Shown here piece by piece: positions 34,701 through 46,400 of a DNA stretch of 64,000 bases; position 1 is the first letter of the stretch, and each line of letters begins with the position of its first letter. The position numbers and the translations under genes are program-made. The notes under the pieces were generated by a model that was not told the origin of the DNA, searched no databases, and worked only from the letters and a program-made list of their open reading frames with translations. The stretch comes from Warburgia ugandensis (Eukaryota; Streptophyta; Magnoliopsida; Canellales; Canellaceae). Where the stretch lies: contig CP141137.1 in assembly GCA_035236585.1 (NCBI GenBank), forward strand, positions 10,680,327 to 10,744,326, read 5' to 3'.

Positions 34701-37377
34701 TCTCCTTGCTAAAATTGCATTCCATATACTCTGCCTTAGTTCAGCTAATTTTAAATCCTTCAGATTCTAATTCATCTCTCCATAACTCTAGCTTTGTGTT
34801 TATGCCCTCCCTTGTCTTATCAATCAAAACTATATCATCTATAAATTACATGCACTATGGAATCTCCTTGTGCAGATGTTTTGTTAACTTATTTATAACC
34901 AACATAAAAAAGGTACGGGCTCAATGCCGATCCTTGTTGCAATCCTATAGTGATGGGAAAATCATCGGTTTCTCCGTTAGTGGTCCTAATGTTTGTTACC
35001 ATTGCCTCATACGTATCCTTAATTATATTTATATACCCCTGTGAAACCCCTTTCTCACCCAACACCCACCATATTAAATCTTTGGGGACTCTATCATAAG
35101 CTTTTTCTAAGTCAATAAAGACCATGTGGAGGTCCTTCCTCATCTCTCTATATTTGTCTATCAATTGTCTAATAAGGAAAATAGCTTCCATGGTAGATCT
35201 CCCAGGCATAAAACCAAACTGGTTCTCGACACACTCGTCTCATGTCGTAGCCTCTACTCATTCACTCTTTTAAAAAGTTTCATGGTATGACTCTTAAGTT
35301 TGATCCCTCGATAATTAGTACAACTCTATGTCTCTTTTATTTTTATAAATTGGTACAATAGAACTCTTCCTCGATTTATCTAACATTTTCTTTTATTTTA
35401 CAATCCTGTTAAACAACTTTGTCAACCAAACTACTCCAATATCTCCCATATACTTCCAAACCTCTATTAGTACACCATTGGGCCCCAGGGCCTTAGCTGA
35501 TTTCATCTTCTTCAATGCCTCTTTCACTTCAGGTATTCTAGTCCTAGGATCGTATCTATAATGTCCATAGTGATTTGGGTTTATGGTACTTTCAATACCC
35601 ATATTATCACAGTAATTGTCATTTAGCAATTTTTGGAAGTAACTTTCCCATATTTGTTTAATCTTGTCATCTTTAACTAATACTCTTTGGTCATCACTTC
35701 TAATATACTTAATGTGGTCTAGGTTCTTACTCTTCTTTTCTCTTACTTTTGCAAGTTTAAACACATCTTTTTCACCTTCTCTTGATCCAATCTATTATAG
35801 AGATCATCATATGCCTTGAGTTTAGCCTCACTTGCTACTTTCTTAGCAACCTTTTAGCATTCATTTATTGTTCAAAGTTTTTGTTATTTTTAGTCCTCTG
35901 CCATGCTTTAAAATATACTCGTTTCTCTTTAATAACTTTTCGCACCTTTTCACTCCACCACCAAGTTTCTTTGTTGGTTGCCTTTTACTTTTAAATACTC
36001 CTAGGACTTCTTTTGTCACTTTCTTAATGGACATGACCATATTAGTCCACATGGTGTTTACTTCTATTTCATTGTTCTAGTTTCCTTCTACTATTAACTT
36101 GTTTGTAAATGATGCTATTTTCTCTCCTTTTAAGTTCCACCACTTCATTTTTGGACATTTGTTAAGTTCATTTCCTTTCTTGCATACTTTAATATAGATA
36201 TCCATAACCATTAGTCTATGTTGTAAGGTTAGACTCTCATCGGGTATCACCTTATAGTCTTTACACATTGATCTTTTGGTATTCCTAAGTAGAAAAAAGT
36301 CTATTTGGCTTTTATATGGTCCACTTTTAAAGGTTATTATATGTGCATTCCTCTTCTCAAAGTACGTGTTTGTTATAGCTAGGTTTTATGCTAAGGCAAA
36401 ATCAAGTATAGCTTCCTCCATCTCATTTCTTTCTCTAATACCATACCCTCTATGTACCCTATCATATCCTTTTCTTTTCTTACATGAATATTAAAATTTG
36501 CTCCTATAAATATTCCCTTTGTGTTAGGAATATCTTACACAACTCCCTCCATATCTTCCCAAAACTGTCTTTTTGATTCTATCTTCTAACCTTACTTGTG
36601 GTGCATTTGCACTTATAACATTCATGATCTTCTCTCCTAGAACAATTTTTATTAATATAATTTTATCACTGGTTCTTTTAATGTTTACAACTATCCCTAC
36701 TCCATTTGTAGTATTTTCCTTTTCCACGTACTAGAGCTTATACCTATCTATTTCTCTAGTTTTAGCACCTTTCCACTTGGTTTCTTGGATACAAGCGATG
36801 TTGACTCTTTTGCATTTCATAGTATCTACTAACTCTAGACATATTTCGTGTAGTAATATGAATCTTGTTCTCTTGACCTAGCCTATTACCAGCCACTTCT
36901 TGAATGGCGTAGGAACCCTTGCATACTTTTCACTGCACCTGGACTTTGATGCAGCTTGTCCATTTCGAGGGAACTCTCTGGCATCCCTTGCCTATTTTTT
37001 GCTACACTCAGGATCTGATATCGCACACTGCTTTCAGGGGAATGCCTTAGCAGCCCTTGTCCATTTTCCATTGCATCCAGGATCCGATGTAGAACGTTGC
37101 TTAAGGGGAATGCCCTAGCCCTAGAGAATGACGAGAATGTAAATGCCTTATGAAGAATTTTCAGAAACTTTCAAATTTGAAAAGTTACAAAGACGAGGAT
37201 AGTCATTTTGGTATTATTTGGCAATTTAAGGGAGGATTATAATATGGGAAAAACCAAAGAAGTTTAGAATAGGTTTAAGAAATAGTCTAGCTGGTGTTGT
37301 TGTAGTTTTTGCATTACAACTATTCACTGCCTGTTTTCTTTTGAACGTGCTTAGCATAAACACACACACACACACAC

Positions 37378-37416
<39 letters not shown>

Positions 37417-40400
37417 TAATTATTATGGTTTCAAATATATTGATTTATTTTCGTTTAAACTAGTGAGGATATCATTTGCACTTCTCTCCTATTATTATAA
37501 AGATTGACTTGATCTTTTGCACGATTGTTTTATTTCAAGCATGCCTTTTTGCTTTTATGTTTTCTAGTAATTACTTACATCAGATCAGTACTGGAGTAAA
37601 TTGAGGAAATTATTTGAGGATTCATGATGTTGTTGAAGAGGACTTCTACAGTAACTAGAGTAGTTCATAAAAGACCAAATGATTTGAGTAAATTCTCCAA
37701 GAGGTACCACAATATTCAGATTAAGCGACTGCAGGTGCACCTTATGGAAATTTTGGGAAACAATAAAAGGCTGGGTAGGAAGATTGGTCAAATCTAGCAT
37801 GGATCTCAATCACAACTTGGGACATTTGCCTCATCTTAGATAAAAAGCATGACATGGAGATCATAAATGAGTTTAATTTTATTTAAGGATATGAATAGAT
37901 TATTGTGTTCAACAATGACTTTGATAACAGATAAGAGCCAAGTTCTGTGAGAAGTTCCATGATGAAGCTTCCCTAACAATCTTGTAGATGGATCATATTC
38001 AAAAGGAATATGTAGGTAGGAATGATCATTCATTAGAACTTGACAATCCACTAAATGTGTTTAGTGAACAAAATGAAGGTTGAGAATCTGTTAATTCAGA
38101 AGGTGCCAAACATCCAAACATCTATGGCATGGCAGCACTCAAACATTTATAATCTAGGTGTGCTTGCTTGCTCTATACTTAGACTAAAGAAACCAATCTA
38201 AAACCATTTGAAAAGTTCGACTCAAACTATGCTGGATGGTAAGCTGTGTCTTGTAAAATTTTGAACTGAAGGAACACATTTGACTTGTTTGAGGAAACGA
38301 TTGATTACAGCAAAATCTATGGGAGTGAAAATCTTCTTTGATCTTTTCCGTGTTTGGAAGTCGGAAGAGGGTGAAAGCACTGAAGTATTGGCTGGGGGCC
38401 AGAAATCTGGTACATCGTCTGGTGAAAGAACACTATCAATGCACCAACTTGAAGATCACATCACATACTCTCGAACCATCCTTTTTGTTTTCTCTCTTGT
38501 TTTTACCAAGATAATCGTTGTAGTCTTCCCTGGCATCTATTACTCTTCCTGACAATAAACTTTAAGGCCTTCCTTTGAGGCCCAAAATGGAAGAAGCAGT
38601 GAAAAATCCAAATTAGATATCCATTATAGGTTGCTAAAAGATTTCCAAGGCACTATATAAATCACTGTAAGCGGGGTACTCCAGAAAGCTTTTATATCAA
38701 CTTAAGGGTGCCTATTTTTTGGCTGCATTAGTTTCTTCAATCAACCAACCACCATGGTATTAATAAGATATTTTGCTATTTTGAAACTGAGAGCTCTTGA
38801 ATTTGCATCTTTTGTCTTATAAAGCTTGACCAGTGACTTCTTTAAATGCATAGGGGGCTCAGATGCTATCAAGAAGTGGACAGATCTTAAAGAATGAGTG
38901 ATTGTCCTTCAATGGTGCCTCAATTTTCTTTAGAAACCATATCAACATCCGTAAGATGCTCCCTGTCTGGAGTTTTAGGAGGCTCGCCTTTATATCTGAA
39001 AGACATAAGAGGCATACCCGAAGGGCCAAAGCAAGTTGCACAACTTCATGATTTGTACCTTCAAGTACACTGAAAAATCTCCATGAACGTATTCCAAATG
39101 TTTTAGTGAGTGTACAGAATTAGAGAGAATTCGACACCACATCCATCTAAACACTTGTATGTGGCGTAGGACCTGCTGCTCTTCATTCCTCTGAAATAGT
39201 TTAAAACCAAGGAAAGATATTTTAGATGTTCTCATATATTGACAACATTGGCTTTGACTGCCAAAAGGGTCTTTGAATGGAATTTGGTGCTACATGTGGT
39301 TATTTCTATTGATACTTTAGATCTATATAATGCAACTACTTAAAGGTGAAATGCTAAGATGGAGCAGAAAAGTTTGAGACTAGGGCAACAATAACAGAGA
39401 TATTTTGTTGATAAATTTGAGAACTATTTTCTGTCAGGAGGCTAAAGCCTTGGAAGATTATTTAACCACTTGCTATCCACCATGTAGTTAAAGGAGCGAG
39501 GCGCACTGAGGCGCAAAGGGGTGCGCTTGGAGCTTGGGGCGCAAAATTATATTTTTTATAATTAAAAATTAGCTTAAAACGCTAAAAATTAGCTAAAAAT
39601 CATTAATAAATTCTTAAAAAGCATTAAAACATAAAAACATAATTCTAATATGAATATTATCTAAACATGTAATTTTTTATGAACAAAATAATATAAGCAT
39701 AATCAATCAAATAAAATAACTTATAAGAGTTTAAGAATCAAGACTACTCACTTCAGTCATCTCTAGAGAGATCTTCAGGCTCAGGGTTTAAATTATCATT
39801 AGAGCTATCATAATTCTCGACATATTCAGGAAGACCACTACCCCGTCCTTGCAACTCCTCAATGTCCTCCTCAGAACCAGTTTCCTCCTCTGGTTCTGCA
39901 AGTACCTGAGACATGTTCCCCTGCCTCCTTTGCCTTTGGTACTGCCTAGTGGGAGGAGCAACATGTGAACTAGATCCCATAGCATGCTCAACGTCACCCC
40001 ATGTGTGGCTATCATCTAGATGGACGAGGTCATCCTCAGCATCTGCTTCAATGATCCACTTGTCACTCTCATCAACTTCTCTCAATACAATGGGATCTGT
40101 GTATGTCTGAGATCTCAAACGATCTTCATGTTGATGGCGGAGACGTTGATTATATTGAACGAATACCAAATCATTCAATGTTTTTGCGTATAATTTATTT
40201 CTCTTCTTTGTGTGAAGCTGCAATAAAATATCAAATTTTATAAGGTTGATTGTAAATTTAAATTATATTGTTGAATGCTCTATAAATTAGTGAAGTAAGT
40301 AATACTTACACTCTCAAAAGCACTCTAGTTCCGCTCACAAGGAGATGCACTACAGGTCTGAGAGAGGACTTTGATAGCAAGTTTTTGGAGAATTGGGCAT

Positions 40401-43400
40401 TCAGCCCCAAAAGTAACCCACCACTCACCTATAAGAGTTAAATAACAATAAATTAAAAACATAAATTAAATTTTTTTAAGACAAATAAGATTTAAAATTG
40501 TAAGACTTACAAGGAGCCATTGTCTTCTTTTTTAATTTAGCCAAGTCATTTGCAAACAGGCCTGTCGCACGTTTATATGGGCCTAGCTCGTCAATCACCT
40601 TGCTTGCATCATCTTGATTTGCGGATAAGGTATTGATAGTATCAAATAGGCCTTGCTTGATAAATCTATCGGCCTCAATATCTTCTTGCCTATCATAATA
40701 AAATGCAGGGTTAAGATAATAATCAGTTGCATGCAAAGGTTGACAAAGCTGATTCGTCCATCTACTATCAACAATACCACAAATATGGGTTGCCTGTCAT
40801 TCATTATCTTGAAGATTTGCCATAATCTTTTCCTTGGCTCTTGTGATGACCTCGTATATATAACCCATTGTAGGCTTCTCTTCAGTATCCACAAGCCTCA
40901 ACACCTCCACAAGTGGTGCCATTATCTTCAAGCAAAATAAAATATTATTCCAAAAGGACTTGCGACTAACAATATTCTGTACTCTTTTTCCAACCAGGGT
41001 ATTGCTCCATTTGTTGTTACTCCATGCTTGACAGTGGAACATCTCCCTCAATTCCGCCCTAACATTGTAGATACTCTCTCTAAACTCAAAAAGTTAGTGG
41101 CGAAACGAGTGGCTGCAGGCCTGACCAATTCTCTTTGCTTAGTCATCGTCCTCATCAAATGAAGGACATGAGTGTGATTGTATATAAAAACAGTCATTGC
41201 CTTCGCTTGTTTCATAATATGCTCCACTTTTGGCAATTTGCCAATATCTTCCAACATCAAGTCAACACAATGAGTTGCACAGGGTGACCAAAATAGATGT
41301 CTTCTCCTTATTTGCAAGTGTCTTCCTGCAGCTACATAATTTGACGCATTGTCCGTGATGATCTGTAATAGGCAATTAAATTCATAAGTAAATATTAAAA
41401 CTTTTAAATATTAAATTTTTTGATAAAAAACTTAACTAAAATTAAGAGTGGGGATTACCTGGACAATGTTTTCCTCTCCAACGTCATCTATGACGACATC
41501 CAACATTTTAACAATCAAATTTGAGTTCTTTACATACTCAGATCCATCAATTGATTTTAGAAAAACTGTCCAAGTTGGACAGTTTACCAAAAAATTGATT
41601 AAGGTGCGACCTTTGCCATCGGTCCACCAATCTGACATTGTAGAGCACCCATATCGTGCCCAATCTTTTCTGCATTCTTGTACAAATTCATTCGTCCTTT
41701 CAACTTGTTTTTTGAGAAGAGGTACCCTCAACTCATGGTAAGAGGGTGCCTTGAAACCTTAAGAAAGAAAGAAAGAAAGAAAACATAAGTTAAATACTCT
41801 TTAACTTAAAAATATGCATAAAAAGTACTAGTATATAAAGAAAAATAAAAGAAAACCATTTACCTGGTCCATGTTATGTAGCTGCCTCAAACATGGTTTG
41901 AAAAGATTGACACCGAGTGGCATTGAAGGCAATGCCATTCTCATAAAACCAGGTTGCAATGTAATCACATGCTTTGGTTCTAAGCTCCTTTTTATATGCA
42001 TTATTTATTGTTGTTTGATGCAAAGAAGCCTTCTCAGGATTAAGGGCAAAATGAATATCAAGAGGTCCTTTTATTCCACTCCTAGACCTCTTGCTGCTCC
42101 CTATGCCAAATCCACTAGAGCCTGGGCCACTACTACCACCGGCCTGTCTCCCTCTATTGTCCACATCTTTCTCAATAACTTCAAGATCATCATGAATCCC
42201 AAACAAATTTTCTGGTCGTGTTTGCTCCATAATGATTCTCTCCCTTTCATCCTTTTTCTTTTTTGACTCATTCATGTAATCACTTTTTTTTTTTGATATA
42301 TCAGGAGTCACCTTGCTGCATTTTTTAGCATTCCTATGCCCTCCAACTAAATGCTGTTTTAGCCTATAAATTCTACTACTGTATTTGTTTCTGCACAATT
42401 TGCACCAAATTATATTCTTATCACTTGGAATTCTCAAGTCTCCATACTCCCACCCTAGGTCTGTAGATCTGGAAATAGCTGAAGCATCTGAAGTTGAACC
42501 CCTTGATGATGACATCTTTAAATTTTATGCCTAAAATATAAAAAGCGTAAAAGAGTGAGTATTGTTATTTTGTAAAATTTGAAAAAAAATAACTCCAAAA
42601 TAGAAAACAGCATGAAAAATACATCACACATGAAGACACAAGCATGGAAAAGCTATATATGTAAATAGGAATAAGTTTTAATTAATAAATATAAAAAAAT
42701 AATTTTTTTCCAATTTCTGTACCTGTTATTTTTGGAAAAATTGAAAAAAATAACACTAAAATACAAAAAAAGCATGAAAAATACAGCATACATGAAGACA
42801 CAAGCATGGGAAAGCTATATATGTATATAAGAATAGGTATTAACTAATAAATATAAATAAAACAATTTTTTTCTAATTTTCGTAAGTTTTATTTTCGGAA
42901 AAATTGAACAAAATAACACTACAATACAAAAAAAGCATGAAAAGTACATCATCATGAAGATACAAGCATAAGTAAGCTATATATGTGGATAAGAATAGTT
43001 ATTAACTAATAAATATAAAAAAGAACAATTTTTTCCTAATTTTTCGTAACTTTTTTTTTTTGGAAAAATTAAAAAAATAATCCTAAATTACAAAAAAAGA
43101 TGAAAAAATTATCACACACGAAGACACAAGCATGGGAAAGCTATATATGTGGATAGAAATACGTTTTAATGAAGAAATATGAAAAAACGACGACTTTTCT
43201 TATTTCTGTAACTGATTTTTTTTGGAAAAACAGTAAAAAACCTAAAAACAAACTCAAATCTAGAGCAAAAAAGTATAAAACTCAAATGGAATGTTTTCTT
43301 ATACATATAGAACTAAAACCCATCAAGATCTATGGAAAATAGTTAACAAAAAACAAAAAAATTGAAAAAACGGTACTGGTTTTACGCTTTTTTACAGAAA

Positions 43401-46400
43401 CTGCATATACATGCTAAAATTCATAAATCCATACCTTTTACTGCTTAGATCTGTGAAAGATCGAAATGGAATGGTCATTTTCACCTTCTCAGGAGGTTGG
43501 AAGATTGAAATTAGGGTTGGAAGGTGAAAAATGAAAAAAATATGAGTTTTATACCGTACCGGGTTAAGTGGTCTGCGCCTGGAGTCAGAGGCGTGCTTGA
43601 AAGGGGCGCCCGGGCGCACCCAGGGGCTCGCCTAGGCAACAGCGCCTCATTTCCTTTGTGCCTGGCCCCCTCCCAGGCGCTTACATGTCGACTAGCGCCT
43701 AGGCGCGCCTTTAACTACTTAGGCTGTCCATCAATGTCAAAATATTGCAAGCACTATAACTGTCATCAGAACTATTATTCATTTACATACCATATTCCAA
43801 TCATCCTTGATGACCAGAGAGTGACCGCCTCTGATATGAGGTATGAATGTGGGCATGAGAACAGGAACAACCACTTGAGTATTCATTTTCCAGGAACTTT
43901 TGTGAAGAAGACAAGTACAATATCTCATACCATGAGATAAAATTCAAGCATCTGAAGAATCACATATTCAAAATTGTAACTTCAACTATGTGGAACTCGC
44001 AAGTAAAAAGCAAACTAGTTGATTAGAAAAATCATATATGTTTGAAATATGGCACTTGTTTGACCAACAAAAGTATAGATGCGGTGTAATTATTTGTTTG
44101 TCATGTTTGAAACATTATGTTGGGTCTATGCAAGGATTGGTTGCCATGTTCCTGGAATCTTTGAAATGTATCATTCACCAGGGATATTACTCTACCATAA
44201 TCTTCTCTCATTAACTAGCATAATTCTGTGATATCTAGTGTAGAACAAGGAGAAAGGTTTGAGATTATTTTTCTAAAAGGCTGTTCTAGGGTTTGCTGGA
44301 ATTTAGGGAACCAGGGCCAAAATTAGGGTTTCAAAGGGAATATCTAGGGTTAGGGTTCAAGTTCCACAAACTTGGTCTGGGTCTGAGATTTTAGTGCTGG
44401 AATAATTGGAGCAAGACTAGTTTGCAGATTTTTAAGTGATCTTTATGGATTGTGCACACTTGGAAAAGTGTAGGATGAACTAGGGTTTTGATATAGGATT
44501 TGGAGAGATTGATTTGGGAGACAAGGGTTTTAAAGTTTGGAATTTTATTCTGTATTGCAGGGTTTCGAGGATTGCAAAACAGGGTTAGAAGGATTGGAAA
44601 GTGAGAGAGCAGGCTTAAACCAACATGGAAAGAAAAGCAGCTGGAATTAGGGTTAAAAGAGGGGGATATGAGATTGGCTGACTTTAGGGACTGGTTTACA
44701 GCAGGAGTGGCTGTAAACAATAGGGTTTCTAAGGTTGAAACATTGTTGCTCGTGGAAGCATGTAAAGAAGCAAAAAACCAACTAGTTGTGGAGAAAACTG
44801 GTTCTGTCTCTTAAGGTTTTCTAATAGAAATTGCCCCAAAAACCAGTAGATATTTTAGAGTTGGTTTACCCAACAGCAACTCGTAAGAATCAATGGGAAT
44901 AAGATAAAAATTGTCCACTCCTTGGATAAAACCAGAGAAGAAATAGAAGATAAAAAATAGTGACATAGAGAAGAAAACCATGCTTATTAAAGTAAGAATC
45001 AAAACCGTACAAAAGAAGCCCCAATCTCTTTTATAAACATAAGGAAAGTGACACTCTCCTTGCCTCCCAAGTAAACTATGACCAAAGACCTTTGTATCCT
45101 TCATGTAAGTGAAAATAAACTACTTAAGCCTGGACCATTACATAAGGACGACTTAAAATATGACTAAACACTTAAAATAGGGCGTACGACAACTTAAATT
45201 TTGAAGATAAAAAAACAACAAGACACTATTCAACTTAAACTTCAAACTTTGCTTTCTTATTCCTTGTTTTGTAATTTTTGAGTATGTTGATGAATGGATG
45301 AGATGCTCCTGCATCATACAACTTTACTTGAAAATAGCTCATCCTCGAGTTCTATGACTCCATTTGGAGATTTGTCACGCCCTCATCCTTGGCACGAGGC
45401 TAAGATTTTATACCAAACTGGTGTAGATGAAGGAGAACGGCTCTTAGCTTTCTAACAGGGTCTTCTTACCTTTCCACCTTGTTTATCCAGCTTAAGGTGA
45501 AAATTTAACTATAAATAAGGATAAATAGCCCACAGTTGAACTAGAAATGAAAAAAGAGAAGAAGAATAAGACAGAGCAAAGAGAAGAGATACTTCAATCT
45601 TATTCAGCCATTAATTAAATCTGCACAAAAGAAATTCCCTATTCCCTTTTATAAACATAAGAGGGGTGTCATTTCTCTTCTCCCCACGGTAAACTATGGT
45701 CAAAGACCACTATATCCTTCAGTTAAGTGAAAAGAATACTTAACCCTAGCCCACTACATAAAGACTACTTAATATCACATCATCCAAGCCTTATCCCGAT
45801 TAGGGGTGACTCTAAGAATCTTGTTCCTCCATTCTCCTCTATCAAGTGTCATAGCCTCATTTAGTCTAAAAGTTTTTAAATCTTTTCTCACCACTCCTAT
45901 ACACGTCCTTTTGGGCCTTCCTCTTGCCCTTTTAGAGCCTTCAACTTGAATTGACTCACTCCACACCTGTGACGTTTTTAGTCTCCGTTGGGCATGTCTA
46001 AACCATCTAAGTCTACCCTCCCTCATCTTGTTACCTATTGGTGCTACTCTTAAGTTTCCTCTGATGTTTTCATTTTTTATTCTATCCTTTCTTGTCTTAC
46101 CACTCATCCATCTTAGCATCCTCTTTTTGGCTAGGCTCATCCTATGCACATGTTGTTCCTTAACTGCTCAACAGTCTGATCTATAGAGCAAAGCTGACCT
46201 TACAATCATCCTATAGAATTTTCCTTTCACTTTGAGTGGCACCCTCCAATCACACAAAACTTTAGAGGCACATCTCAATTTGTTCCAAATTGCCTGGATT
46301 CTTTGAGTAACATCCCTCTAAATCTCTCCACTCTCATGAATAATCGATCCCAAGTATCAAAAATGGTCTTTCAGGGGTACTTTTTGGTTATCAATATTTA

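Larger units (their letters stand above)
39480..43722 (-). mobile_element. hAT-superfamily DNA transposon, 4.2 kb, complete ends
   Basis: The terminal inverted repeats are CCATGTAGTTAAAGG (39480-39494) and, at the right end in reverse complement, CTAAGTAGTTAAAGG (13 of 15 match). They are followed inward by GC-rich GCGAGGCGC / GCGCCTAGGCGC-type subterminal sequence. The flanks are GCTATCCA (39472-39479) and GCTGTCCA (43723-43730), an 8-bp target duplication with one mismatch, as expected for hAT. It encodes a five-exon transposase pseudogene on the minus strand and has 163-bp tandem repeats upstream of it. It lies in intron 2, antisense to the host gene. Confidence 0.92.

Noticed and set aside
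39753-42515. hAT transposase as a functional host gene
   Set aside because: Three in-frame stops and a frameshift break it, and it is bounded by TIRs and an 8-bp duplication.
42565-43215. Regular repeats considered as a CRISPR array
   Set aside because: Units are 163 bp, AT-rich and fully repetitive without unique spacers, in a plant nuclear transposon.
44391-44720. 109-codon minus-strand open frame
   Set aside because: It follows from the AGGGTT-rich composition, which lacks stop codons on that strand; no domain is recognised.
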